NCBI GenBank assembly: GCA_937950325.1
Contig: CALFDJ010000006.1
Location: 1-59,819, forward strand
Reading direction: 5' to 3'
Length of the DNA stretch: 59,819 bases
Origin: an uncultured Collinsella sp.
Lineage (GTDB): Bacteria; Actinomycetota; Coriobacteriia; Coriobacteriales; Coriobacteriaceae
A program made the position numbers and the translations under genes. Of the stretch, positions 34,907 through 43,497 are shown in pieces. How positions within the stretch are numbered: the stretch's first letter is position 1; each line of letters starts with the position of its first letter. The notes beneath the pieces were generated by a model that saw only the letters and a list, made by a program, of their open reading frames with translations, searched no databases and had not been told where the DNA came from.

Positions 34907-34965
34907 CGAACGCCCCCGCGGCATCCCGGGGCCCGGGGGCGCCGTTTTCCCAGTTGAAGGAACGG
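34907..34965. other. GC-rich hairpin inside the IS30 left end
   Basis: CGCCCCCG...CGGGGGCG pairs around a GC-rich loop and is followed by CCGTTTT on the plus strand. It may block transcription entering the IS from the left. The remaining DNA to 35074 shows no gene. Confidence 0.35.
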
Positions 34966-35074
34966 TGGAGATGTGTTTCGATGGGTCCGGTGGCCATGCT
35001 CCGCCCGCCGCCCGGCACCTCTTCCCAGACTCAGCCGGACGGTCGGTTCCGCCTGTTCAGCTTTCCCTTTTGGG

Positions 35075-36367
35075 CTAGGGCAGCGGGGCATCGCCCCTTT
35101 CCGCGCGCGCCCGCCCGATGAGCCCCGGCGTCAGGTCGAGCCCGTCGAGGGGCACGTCCCCCACGCCGTAGGCGTCCAGCAGCGCCTCCGCGTCGGCGCC
35201 CAGCATCGCCCGGAAGGCGCGGGCGGGCGTCGCGAAGCCGAGCGCGCCGCGGGGCTCGGAGTTCACGTGCGACATCGCGAGCGCCAGGTCCGCCGGGACC
35301 AGCCGGTCGAACCTGAGGCCGCGGCCCTTGGGCAGCAGCTTCCTGATCTCGACGTGGTTGCGCTCGCAGGCGCCCTTCTGGTCGCTGCGCCCGGGGTCGC
35401 AGTAGAACAGCCTCGTCTCGCCCGGCCCCTCGCCGACGAGGTCCGCGATCGCCGCCTCGTCGGAGAACTCGGCGCCGTTGTCGGTGAGGACGGCGCGGAA
35501 CACGCGGCGCGTCCCGTCGGCGCCGAGGACCGCCCGGACGCCCTCCAGGGCGTCCGCGACGCGCCCGGCGGTCTTCTCCTCCAGCGGCAGCGCGAGCTGG
35601 AGCCTGCTGGGGCGGTGCAGCAGCGTGAGCAGGCAGGCGGAGTCCTCCCGCGCGCCCTCGACGGTGTCCATCTCCCAGGCCGCGGCGCACGCGTCCTCCC
35701 CGAGGGCGAGGAACGCGGCATATGACCTGCGGGCGGAGTGGCGGGTCGCCGCCCGGCCCGCGGCGCGCTTCCTCGGCCTGTAGCCGACCTTGCGCCTGAG
35801 CTCCATGTTGGTCATGCCGTCGTAGCCCGCCGAGACCCAGCGGTAGATGGTCGACGGCGACAGGTCCACCGGGCCGCCGTTGCGCGCCGCCATCTGCTCG
35901 GGCGACAGCCCCCGGCGCAGGCAGTCCCTTATCGCCTCCAGCCTGGCCGCCGCGGCGGGCTCGTCGGCGTCTATCCCGCGCCTGGACGAGACGAGGACCG
36001 AGTCGGCGCACAGCTGCGCGGCCCGGGCCTCGTAGAAGACGTGGGGGCGGCGCTTGCAGCCGATCGCGCGGTACCGGCCGCAGCCGTTGCAGCATCGCGG
36101 CCACGCCGCCAGGCGCGGGCAGGCCGCCGACAGGTCGGCGGAGGCGTCCACGCGCTCGCCGCGCCTGGCCTTCGGCGCCGTCACGAACCTGTGCGACGCC
36201 ACCTCGGCGCTCACCGTCGAGGGCGACCTGCCCAGCTCCCTCGCGATCTCCCTGCACGACGCCCTGCGCTCCAGCATCCTCTGGACCGTGTCCCGCTCGT
36301 GCCTCGTGAGCCTTCCGTAGGCCCTCGGGACCGCCCTCGCGGAGCCCCTTTTCTTCTCTCCGGACAT
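35075..36367 (-). CDS. IS30-family transposase
   Basis: A protein of 430 residues. Two N-terminal helix-turn-helix regions (LTRHERDTVQRMLERRASCREIAREL; SPSTIYRWVSAGYDG) surround a Cys cluster (CCNGCGRY..GC). The DDE catalytic domain has WEMDTVEG (first D), LTDNGAEF (second D) and the late Glu in KGACERNHVEIRKLLPKG, so it seems active. The start at 36367 has GGAGG five bases upstream; a longer frame begins inside a palindrome. Extreme GC content creates long false frames on the other strands. Confidence 0.93.
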   Translation of the reverse strand: MSGEKKRGSARAVPRAYGRLTRHERDTVQRMLERRASCREIARELGRSPSTVSAEVASHRFVTAPKARRGERVDASADLSAACPRLAAWPRCCNGCGRYRAIGCKRRPHVFYEARAAQLCADSVLVSSRRGIDADEPAAAARLEAIRDCLRRGLSPEQMAARNGGPVDLSPSTIYRWVSAGYDGMTNMELRRKVGYRPRKRAAGRAATRHSARRSYAAFLALGEDACAAAWEMDTVEGAREDSACLLTLLHRPSRLQLALPLEEKTAGRVADALEGVRAVLGADGTRRVFRAVLTDNGAEFSDEAAIADLVGEGPGETRLFYCDPGRSDQKGACERNHVEIRKLLPKGRGLRFDRLVPADLALAMSHVNSEPRGALGFATPARAFRAMLGADAEALLDAYGVGDVPLDGLDLTPGLIGRARAERGDAPLP

Positions 36368-36419
36368 GCCGTCCTCCGATCTCCCGGGGCCGGCCGATCC
36401 GGCCCTCAGGGTATCGGGT

Positions 36420-36457
36420 TCCCACATTCATCCGCACATGTGCGGATGAATGTGGGA
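36420..36457. repeat. perfect 38-bp palindrome at the transposase promoter
   Basis: Two 19-base arms, the first reading TCCCACATTCATCCGCACA, are exact complements without a loop. It lies 53-90 bases before the transposase start and close to the IS right end. It could be a transposase binding site or a control hairpin. Confidence 0.9.
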
Positions 36458-36547
36458 GGTGTTCGGATAAAGTCGATAATCAAGGGCCCACGCGCGAACA
36501 GGATTTGATTTTTGAAATATGGACGAATTCCTCGTCAGGAGGGTAAA

Positions 36548-36622
36548 ATGGTGCCGACGGCAGCCCAAGTTGTAGAGAGCTGGGCAGAGCCGTTGCTTAA
36601 CGAAGTTGGGTCATCGTCTTAG
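36548..36622 (+). CDS. possible 24-residue peptide
   Basis: AGGAGGGTAAAATG gives an excellent ribosome site for a 24-codon frame (MVPTAAQVVESWAEPLLNEV...). It ends on top of the stop codon of the convergent membrane peptide gene. It may be a real small peptide, the stub of a gene cut by the IS30 element, or a transcript acting as antisense to the neighbour. No family is recognised. Confidence 0.3.
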   Translation: MVPTAAQVVESWAEPLLNEVGSSS

Positions 36623-36744
36623 CGACGGTGGCCTTTCTTTTTGGGCTTCGAACCCTGCTTGAGTGCCTTGGAAAGGCCGACAAGGGCCGTGAGGAGCGAG
36701 ACCATAGCGGTCAGGAGCTTCACGGACTCAGTGAAATCGGTCAT
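36619..36744 (-). CDS. 41-residue membrane peptide, toxin- or holin-like
   Basis: The frame starting MTDFTESVKLLTAMVSLL has one hydrophobic helix (residues ~8-26) and a very basic tail (KQGSKPKKKGHRR). GGGAGG lies eight bases before the ATG at 36744; a second ATG at 36750 is possible but too close to that site. The size, single helix and Lys/Arg tail resemble type I toxins and holin-like peptides of Gram-positives. The convergent small frame overlapping its end could be the antisense partner. The assignment is inference. Confidence 0.5.
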   Translation of the reverse strand: MTDFTESVKLLTAMVSLLTALVGLSKALKQGSKPKKKGHRR

Positions 36745-36931
36745 GGGCATCACCTCCCATCGGATGGAAGACTCTGCCCGGCACGAGAGCTGCCGCCAGC
36801 AAGGACGATTCTATCAGAGCGGCTGACTCCCGCCGATCAATTCATACTCCTCACCCTCGCCGAATTGCGAGCATGAAAGAATCGGCACTGAATAGCAGTG
36901 CGCTAGGGCACCGACGATAGGATTTCCAAAA

Positions 36932-38131
36932 CTAGCGAGGCGTGTTGCCGTGCGAGTAGTCACCGCGATCGACGACGCGATCGTCCATCTGCCGCGATGC
37001 GGAGCTTCCGCCATGCGCTTGGCCTGCGGCGCGAACGCGGTCGTCGCCGGCATCGGGAACGGCGCCGGCGTAACGATTGCGAATCTCCCTTGCGTAACCG
37101 CGACGCGCAAGAAGCTCATCGCGAACCGCCGGATCTTCGAGCAGATCTTCATCGCACTTCGGGGCAACGAATTTAGGAAACGAATTGTAGGCGACGCCTT
37201 TGCTCGCCTTCGCCTGCTCGACCCACGCCGAGTATGCTTTCTTGAGACGCTTGATGTAAATCTCACAACGTTTCTCGTATGGAAGGGCTCGCTCGGCTTC
37301 CAACACGTTATTTTCGAAAGCCATCTGCAACGACTTCAACGCGAAGCGCCCGTCGAGACGGGTCAGGTTGAAAGTGCACTTCGGATTGCCGGCCTCTTTG
37401 ATATCGAGATCTGTCGCATAGACTCGATTGTTCTTGATGAAAATGTCTACGCCCCATGAGGCAAGTAATTTCTTGAACTGCTCCATATTCTTTACGCGAC
37501 CTTCGTCGATCGCAATATGGATCAGCTCGCGCAGATTGTTTTTATAACTGTACTCACCGCGACCGATAATCTCCTTTTCTGTGTCGCGCGGCTGGCGATC
37601 GCGAATCTTCGAATTCTTCTTTCCCTTTTCGAGCTGAGTGAGATTCCAGGCCTCGTCCATTTCACGAACCCATGCAGCGCGTTCGTACTTTCCCTTGCGA
37701 CCGCCGATGTCGCAACGCTTGCCGGTGTCAAGGTTTGTCCGGTTGATCGCCATGTGCACTGCGTAGCGTTTTCCCGCCTTATCGCTTTCTTCATGCAGCG
37801 CGAGAATCACTTGTTGATGCGGATAGTGCTTCGCAAGCCATTGCTCCGCGTAGGCCAAACATGCATCGGGAGTCATCTTGCCCCCGTTGCATGAGCATTC
37901 TTCCGGAAGGAACGCGAGGATCTGATGAAGCAGGATTACGTTTTTGGCTCCGGCTCTCGACGGTTTGTCGTGATGGAAAACCTTTCTGGTTCTATCCATT
38001 TTCGAAAACCAGCGATCGCTGTATTCGATGTTCCAGCCACCACGCACAAGCGCATCTTTTCCGTTGATGTATTTACGGACGTTCTTCGCATACCGTTCAC
38101 TCGAAACACTCTTCTGCTTAATGACGGTCAT
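36932..38131 (-). CDS. relaxase of the element
   Basis: A protein of 399 residues of the relaxase/mobilization nuclease type. The N-terminal part holds the candidate nicking Tyr residues (SSERYAKNVRKYINGKD) and the HUH-like metal site (HYPHQQVILALHEESDKAGKRYAVHMAINRTN); a long helical C-terminal part follows. It nicks oriT and leads the strand into a recipient. The ATG at 38131 lies inside the end of mobC, in another frame, so the two are coupled. The last ~30 residues are low-complexity and may be a recent extension. Confidence 0.85.
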   Translation of the reverse strand: MTVIKQKSVSSERYAKNVRKYINGKDALVRGGWNIEYSDRWFSKMDRTRKVFHHDKPSRAGAKNVILLHQILAFLPEECSCNGGKMTPDACLAYAEQWLAKHYPHQQVILALHEESDKAGKRYAVHMAINRTNLDTGKRCDIGGRKGKYERAAWVREMDEAWNLTQLEKGKKNSKIRDRQPRDTEKEIIGRGEYSYKNNLRELIHIAIDEGRVKNMEQFKKLLASWGVDIFIKNNRVYATDLDIKEAGNPKCTFNLTRLDGRFALKSLQMAFENNVLEAERALPYEKRCEIYIKRLKKAYSAWVEQAKASKGVAYNSFPKFVAPKCDEDLLEDPAVRDELLARRGYAREIRNRYAGAVPDAGDDRVRAAGQAHGGSSASRQMDDRVVDRGDYSHGNTPR

Positions 38132-38660
38132 TTTGGTCACCGCCGACGAAATATCGCTTCTCAAACTCGTCGATGAAACGGTCCAGCTTACGCCCAACTT
38201 GGTAAACCTTTTCGAGCGTGCGGAAAACAGCTTTCTCGTTGTACGCGGGAAGCCCCTGGGCGTTCACAAAATACATCAGCTGATTGAGGTTTGTTCCTTC
38301 CTTCAAAAGTTCGTGATAGATCTTGTCGATCGACGCCCGATCGACATCGATTTTCTCGACATTCCCTTTGAGCAGTACGCGACGTGCATACGCACTGACA
38401 GTCATATCGAGGGAATCAGCATTGCTTTCAATTTTCGTTTTTTCTTCCGGTGAGACCCGGACGTGAATGTCATCGGTTCGGAATTTCTGGTCAGCGATTT
38501 CTGAAAAACCAAAATCGATATCGAGATCGTCGGCATTGCACAAAGCAAAGCGGATGAGTTCCGCCTCGCTCATCTCATGTCGCTTTGCGATTGCAGTGAT
38601 GGCTTTCTTCTCTTCATCGGAAAGAGACGCCTTGACGGTGTGTGGGCGGAGCCTACTCAT
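38118..38660 (-). CDS. mobC: MobC relaxosome protein
   Basis: A protein of 180 residues. The start resembles ribbon-helix-helix proteins (SRLRPHTVKASLSDEEKKAI) and the C-terminal half matches MobC (IHVRVSPEEKTKIE...GTNLNQLMYFVNAQG). MobC helps the relaxase open oriT. GGAGG lies before the ATG. oriT is expected upstream, at about 38900-39060. Confidence 0.9.
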   Translation of the reverse strand: MSRLRPHTVKASLSDEEKKAITAIAKRHEMSEAELIRFALCNADDLDIDFGFSEIADQKFRTDDIHVRVSPEEKTKIESNADSLDMTVSAYARRVLLKGNVEKIDVDRASIDKIYHELLKEGTNLNQLMYFVNAQGLPAYNEKAVFRTLEKVYQVGRKLDRFIDEFEKRYFVGGDQNDRH

Positions 38661-38893
38661 GATTCCTCCGGAAAACGAATCAGCGATCGGAGAGGCCTCC
38701 GATCAAAACCTGCTATGCGATTCGCTTTCCTTTTAATGAGGAACGGCTGGCGTCGTTCCAAAATGAAGAATCGTCTCCGCGATTCTTCATCGCGAAGTTC
38801 CAACTTCACGATAACCTTATCGCCGTAGCAGGCGGTAAGCAAGGTCTGTGGCGTGGTGTTTTTGGGGTCCGAATGGGCCCACAAAAATGCCAC
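38657..38893 (-). CDS. possible protein upstream of mobC
   Basis: A 78-codon frame starting with GTG whose stop overlaps the mobC ATG (ATGA). The overlap suggests coupling and the C-terminal part is rich in Arg, but there is no ribosome site before the GTG. It may be real or just an open stretch of the oriT leader; low confidence. Confidence 0.3.
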   Translation of the reverse strand: MAFLWAHSDPKNTTPQTLLTACYGDKVIVKLELRDEESRRRFFILERRQPFLIKRKANRIAGFDRRPLRSLIRFPEES

Positions 38894-39349
38894 CCACAGT
38901 CATCTTGCAATCACCGGTACGGCGATTGGGCGGAACGCAGTGTAGACATGGAATGAGAGGCCTCATTCCAAGCGAGATGCCTCGCGTTGTCGAAACGAAA
39001 AGTGAAGACCGTGAGCGGAAGCGAACTTTTAACGCGAGGGATGCCGAGTGTTAAGAGTTCGCTGTAGCGAGAGCGAAGCGGTACTGCGAATGCGAGGGAT
39101 GCCGAGTTTTTGCATTACCGCGCAGCGGACTCCGGGCGAGGGCTGGAGCAAGTTGATGGAAGACCTTACCGATTTGCGGAAGGTTTTGCCCGAAGCATCC
39201 GGCACCGCCGGATTCTTTTGGAACGGCCTCTCGTTTGATTGCTTTCCTACCGTTTGCTCCCAGACTGGGCGTCTAAAAAAGGCGGCCGAACCGGCCGCCC
39301 ACAAATAAATAAACATTTACCGAATGGAAGAGAAGAGGAACGATGCCCA
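38894..39349. other. candidate oriT region and spacer
   Basis: Non-coding. An inverted repeat GGAATGAG-AGGC-CTCATTCC (38950-38969) and two copies of GCGAGGGATGCCGAGT (39033-39048, 39092-39107) lie upstream of mobC, as expected for a transfer origin. The minus-strand lipoprotein terminator lies at 39275-39299. Confidence 0.45.
39275..39299 (-). terminator. terminator of the lipoprotein gene
   Basis: GGCGGCC-GGTTC-GGCCGCC on the minus strand is followed by TTTTTT. Confidence 0.92.
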
Positions 39350-40000
39350 TTACTCCCAATGACCGGCTACATCGACGACCCAATGCTGCCCCGTAGCCTT
39401 CTGTTCATAATGTCCCTGGTCCTCAGAGGTAGTATACGAATCATTGATTGCAGAAGCTCCATTAGGGTGTTGTGCATCACCGTAGGTAGAGATAACATGA
39501 TTGTCCATTTCGGCTGCTGAGTTAAACGTTGCATGGCATACAGAGCACATCCAACGTTCATGGCGCGTATACACTACATTCGGTACCCAGACCTGGCTGT
39601 AATCTGTCTCCCAGTGGCCCTGCTCGGCAACCCACTTCTTCTGGCTACCGCCGTTGGAAGAGGAATTGTTGCTGCCGGAACTCTGCGAATTGCCGGAATT
39701 CTGCTTGGACTGGGAGGAATCGCCCTTGTTGTCCGACTTCGAGGAATCGGAAGACTTGTTATCCTCCTTCTTGGAGTCATCGGACTTCTGGTCCTTGTCG
39801 TCGGATTCTTTCTTCTCCTCGGTCTTGGCTCCAGAGGCTTGCGCCGCCTTTTCTTCGCTCGGCTTCTTTTTGTCTTTATTCTTTACCGCTGTGACGGCCC
39901 TTTCCGTAGAGCCGCTTCCTTGCTTTGCGACGCTGGCACATCCAAGTTGAGGTGCCGAAAGGCACACCAGAAGCGCAACGATAATAGCCTTTGTTCTCAC
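39350..40000 (-). CDS. lipoprotein with C2H2-like zinc-binding domain
   Basis: A protein of 216 residues starting with GTG (40000), chosen because AGGGAG lies six bases upstream and the signal peptide then begins directly (RTKAIIVALLVCLSAPQLGC, lipobox LGC). A long Lys/Ser/Asp/Asn-rich linker (~35-110) leads to a C-terminal domain with MCSVCHATF...H...H, a CxxC plus His pattern seen in exported Gram-positive proteins, flanked by GHWE repeats. It should be tethered outside the cell. It follows the large surface protein on the same strand. Its function is unknown. Confidence 0.8.
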   Translation of the reverse strand: MRTKAIIVALLVCLSAPQLGCASVAKQGSGSTERAVTAVKNKDKKKPSEEKAAQASGAKTEEKKESDDKDQKSDDSKKEDNKSSDSSKSDNKGDSSQSKQNSGNSQSSGSNNSSSNGGSQKKWVAEQGHWETDYSQVWVPNVVYTRHERWMCSVCHATFNSAAEMDNHVISTYGDAQHPNGASAINDSYTTSEDQGHYEQKATGQHWVVDVAGHWE

Positions 40001-40022
40001 ACCGATCTCCCTGCCCATGAAA

Positions 40023-40058
40023 CCGGGCGTTGGACACCAGCCGATATCCAACGCCCGG
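40023..40058 (-). terminator. hairpin after the surface-protein gene
   Basis: CCGGGCGTTGGA (40023-40034) and its complement (40047-40058) form a 12-bp stem; only TTT follows on the minus strand, so read-through into the lipoprotein gene is likely. Confidence 0.7.
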
Positions 40059-40065
40059 CTCGCTT

Positions 40066-43000
40066 TTACATCTGCTCGCGGCGCTTCTTTTGATCGAGGA
40101 AGACGCCGGCTGCCACGAGGACGGTACCACCGATGGCGAACGTCTCGCCGATGAGTCCCGCGCGGTCGCCGGTCTGGGCGAGGCTGCCGGGCTGGGCGGT
40201 CTCCGTGCCGGCGAGGTGCTTCGGGGTGTATGCCGCCTGCTGCTTTGCGGCCTCCTCTGCCTCCTGTCGTGCGATCTCATCGGAAAGCTTCTGCTCCGCT
40301 GCGATGCGATCGGACTTCGCCAACTCGTAGGCGGCGAGTGCCGCATCGTAGCCGGGCTGGAGCTCGTCCACCGCGGCCTGCCTCTCGTCCAGGATGGCCC
40401 TGGCGGGCGCGACCTTGGCACGCGCCTCGACTGCTGCGGCGAAAAGCGCGTTGAGGGCGTCATCCGCGCTCACATCATGGCCGGAAGCGATCGCCGCGCC
40501 GGCATCGATGGAGTTCAGCTTCGACAGCTTGGCGTCTGCCTGCGCCTTCGCCTGCTCGGCGGCGGAGACCAGGGACTCGGCGGCGGCGGTATCCGCCTTC
40601 GCGGCATCGAGGGCGACCTTGGTGTCATTGACGGCCTTTACTGCATCCTGCTCGCGCTGCTGTGCCTCTGCGAGCTTCGCGGCAAGGCCGGTGAGGATGT
40701 CGAGGTTCGACTGTGCGTCCTCGAAATCGGTCTGGGAGCCGGTAAGCCTGTCGGCGGCAACGCCGGTGTCGGCCTTTGCGGCATCGAAGGCACGCTGGGC
40801 ATCCGCGAGGGCGCGTGCGGTGGCGTCCGCCTTTTGCCCGGCGGCGGCGAGGACGGTCGCCTTCTCGACCCGATCGGTTGCCGCCGCATCATGGACGCTC
40901 TTTGCTGTATCGAGCGCCTTCTTGGCGTCGGCGACGTCCTGGAAGAACTTCGCGAGGTCGGCGTTCGCATCGTCCACGCCCTGCTGCTTAGCAGCGGTGT
41001 CCGCCTTGGCGGAATCCAACTTAGACTGTGCGGTCGTTACGGCTGCGTTGGCAGCATCAAAGGCGACCTGCTTCTGCTGGACGGTCGACTTTGCCGTATC
41101 GACTGCCGCGTTGGCGGCATCGAGGTCCGATTTCGCCGCATCAAGCTCGGTCTGGGCATCCGTGACGCCCTGCTGCTTGGATGCGAGATCAGCCTTTGCG
41201 GCATCGACGGCACGCTGGGCATCGGCAACACCCTGCTTTGTGGCATCGACACCTGCCTGTGCGGAATCCACCGCGACCTGCTTCTGCTGGACGGTTGTGG
41301 CGGCACCGGCGGCTGCCTGCTTCTTGGATGCGAGATCGGCCTTGGCTACGTCGAGTGCGCTCTTGGCGTTCTTGAGGCCGTCGATGTAGGAGGTCAGCTT
41401 CTGCTCATACTCGTCGACGGACATGGGGTTCATGTTCCAACCGGAGCCTGCCCAACCCAGGTTTGCGGTATCGAAGCTGTCGGTCTTCCAGCCGTTCATG
41501 GTTCCCTTGCTGCAGACCGCCATGCCCATATAGCCGATTTCAGGGCTGATGACATGCAGGTAGTGACCGACAGTTGCGGGATATCCGGCAACCTTAAAAT
41601 GCTGGTTGACATAGGATTCAATCCCACTATGCGACTTGTAGAAGTCTACGGCATCCTTACCGATTAGACCGGTGACGCCATAGAGCTCCTTTACCGCCTG
41701 ATCGAAGAAAGCCTTTTCTTGGTCCACCCACTGCGGTTTCGGATCGGTTCCATAGTTCCATGCGAGGTTTTCGCTCGTATCAAACTGCATGGAATGCCCA
41801 AACTTGACATCGGAATAGTTCGCGTTGGCAATCGCTGCCGCAATGAGCTTGTACGTGACCTGGAGTTCGGAGAGACCGACGGACTTGCGATACTCGTTGA
41901 TGGACTTCATGTACGGGATTGCCGCGAGCATGTTGTCGAGACTGGTCGCGTCGAGGCTGTTTCCCACCTCGGTGTAGTCCTTGTATGTGCAGTTCTGGAT
42001 GATCTCGATGGCTGAATCGGCACCCATGGCACGGAAGAAGCCGATGGCTCCCTGCTTGAGCTGCGCGTCGGCGGAATCGAGTTTCGCCTGGGCCTCGTCG
42101 ACTTTCTGCTGCGCGACGGTCACGGCGGCGTCTGCGGTATCCTTTGCGGCCTTGGCGTTCGCGAGCTCTACGTCGGCGGCTGCCTTGGCGGACTCGGCGT
42201 CCTTGACAGCCTGCTTCGCGGCATCCAGCTTGGCGACGGCGTCGGCATTCGCCTGCTTGGCCGCATCGAGGTCTGCGTTCGCGGCATCGAGTGCGGACTG
42301 GGCGGCGTTCACGCCGGATTCGGCATCGGCCGCGGCCTGCTGCTTTACGGAGAGGGACGCCTGGGCATCATTCAGCTCAGACTGCGCCGTTGCCGCGGCG
42401 GACTGCGCCTGCTCGAGCTCGGACTCGCACTGGGACTGCACCGCTCGTGCGGCAGCGAGGGCTGCCTCTGCATCCGCGACCTTCTGTTTTGCAGCATCGT
42501 ACTCCGGGCCGCTGGCGCCTGCCTCCGCTGCGGCGAGGTCGGCTTTCGCCTTCTCGTAGGCGGCGCTGGCGGCTGCGGCCTTCGCATCCGCCTCATCCTT
42601 GTTCTGCTTAGCTGCAGCGAGGACGGAATCGGCGGAATCCTTTGCAGACTGGGCCGCAACCAGCTTGGACTGGGCATCGGCAAGCGTCGCGTTGGCGTTG
42701 TCGAGATTGGCCTGCGCCCTGCTCACGGCATCCATGGCGTCGCGTACCGCCTGCTCGGCGGCACTGATAGCCTCCGGGGTGGCGCCTACGGCATCGGCCT
42801 TGGCTTTATCGAGGGCGTCCTTGGCATCCTGGGCCGCCTTGAGGGCAGACTGGTACGCTTCGGTCTTCTCGGATGCATCGGCCTTGGCGTCTGCGAGACC
42901 CGCCTTCGCCTGCTCGAGGTCATTGCCGGCGGCATCGGCGGCGTCCTTGCCCTCCGCGACCTGACGGGCGTACTCGTCCATTGCCGCTCGGTCGGCTGCC

Positions 43001-43416
43001 GTGCCGGCGCTGACTGCCGAATCGTAGGATGCCTTGGCCTGGTCGCGGGCGGAAGCCGCCTCGTTGTAGGGACCGGCGGCCTCATCGTAGGATGCCTTGG
43101 CGGCGTCCTCCTTCGCCTTCGCCTCGTCGACCGCCTTCTGCAGGTCCGCGATGGTCTGTGCGGCGGATTTCGCGCCGGCACCGGATGCCGCGCCGGCGTG
43201 GGCGGCGATCGGCGACATCACGGCGGGGTGCTGCGTGCCCCCGTCACCGGTCTGGGCGAATGCCGCGAACGGTGAGATGAGGCTCGACCCGGTCATGGCG
43301 GCCATGGTCGCCGCGGTGACGGTCAGACGCACGATCCCCTTCGGGGCGTGAATCTTTTTGCTTGGCAGTGCGGCGAAGTGGTCGCCGCCGGCAGCGAAGT
43401 GCTTTCCCTGAGTCAT
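40066..43416 (-). CDS. large coiled-coil surface protein with CAP domain and sortase signal
   Basis: A protein of 1116 residues. Signal peptide (residues ~25-55, ending ..ISPFAAFAQ); Ala/Lys/Asp-rich coiled coil (~75-460); a CAP/SCP-like domain (~470-670, INEYRKSVGLSELQ, FGHSMQFDTSENLAW, NQHFKVAGYPATVGHYL); a second coiled coil of ~7-residue repeats (~680-1060); and a sorting signal with LAQTGD, a hydrophobic helix and KKRREQM. The motif is LAxTG rather than LPxTG. It should stand out from the wall as an adhesin-like rod. It is divergent from an XRE gene with a shared palindromic promoter, and is cargo of the mobilizable element. Confidence 0.9.
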   Translation of the reverse strand: MTQGKHFAAGGDHFAALPSKKIHAPKGIVRLTVTAATMAAMTGSSLISPFAAFAQTGDGGTQHPAVMSPIAAHAGAASGAGAKSAAQTIADLQKAVDEAKAKEDAAKASYDEAAGPYNEAASARDQAKASYDSAVSAGTAADRAAMDEYARQVAEGKDAADAAGNDLEQAKAGLADAKADASEKTEAYQSALKAAQDAKDALDKAKADAVGATPEAISAAEQAVRDAMDAVSRAQANLDNANATLADAQSKLVAAQSAKDSADSVLAAAKQNKDEADAKAAAASAAYEKAKADLAAAEAGASGPEYDAAKQKVADAEAALAAARAVQSQCESELEQAQSAAATAQSELNDAQASLSVKQQAAADAESGVNAAQSALDAANADLDAAKQANADAVAKLDAAKQAVKDAESAKAAADVELANAKAAKDTADAAVTVAQQKVDEAQAKLDSADAQLKQGAIGFFRAMGADSAIEIIQNCTYKDYTEVGNSLDATSLDNMLAAIPYMKSINEYRKSVGLSELQVTYKLIAAAIANANYSDVKFGHSMQFDTSENLAWNYGTDPKPQWVDQEKAFFDQAVKELYGVTGLIGKDAVDFYKSHSGIESYVNQHFKVAGYPATVGHYLHVISPEIGYMGMAVCSKGTMNGWKTDSFDTANLGWAGSGWNMNPMSVDEYEQKLTSYIDGLKNAKSALDVAKADLASKKQAAAGAATTVQQKQVAVDSAQAGVDATKQGVADAQRAVDAAKADLASKQQGVTDAQTELDAAKSDLDAANAAVDTAKSTVQQKQVAFDAANAAVTTAQSKLDSAKADTAAKQQGVDDANADLAKFFQDVADAKKALDTAKSVHDAAATDRVEKATVLAAAGQKADATARALADAQRAFDAAKADTGVAADRLTGSQTDFEDAQSNLDILTGLAAKLAEAQQREQDAVKAVNDTKVALDAAKADTAAAESLVSAAEQAKAQADAKLSKLNSIDAGAAIASGHDVSADDALNALFAAAVEARAKVAPARAILDERQAAVDELQPGYDAALAAYELAKSDRIAAEQKLSDEIARQEAEEAAKQQAAYTPKHLAGTETAQPGSLAQTGDRAGLIGETFAIGGTVLVAAGVFLDQKKRREQM

Positions 43417-43497
43417 TGCTATTCCATTCCTTTTCCGTGCCCTATCCGACTGGGCATCAGAGTGCTTTCCAATAGAGATAATTATGCGCCTTAACTG

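Larger units (their letters stand above)
34851..36484 (-). mobile_element. IS30-family insertion sequence
   Basis: The ends form imperfect inverted repeats of 25 bases (19 matches): 34851-34875 (TTGATT...CCGAACAC) and the complement of 36460-36484. The single transposase frame is intact. Outside both ends lies the same 14-base sequence GCCCACGCGCGAAC (34835-34848 and 36487-36500), which looks like a long, slightly imperfect target duplication. The IS is much more GC-rich than the element around it. Confidence 0.8.

Noticed and set aside
35031..36437. 468-codon frame overlapping the transposase
   Set aside because: It is an Arg/Gly/Pro-rich product of extreme GC content; the other frame has the full DDE domain and a ribosome site.
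40030..41667. 545-codon plus-strand frame opposite the surface protein
   Set aside because: It is an antisense artefact of the Ala/Lys/Asp repeats; the minus strand has signal peptide, CAP domain and sorting signal.
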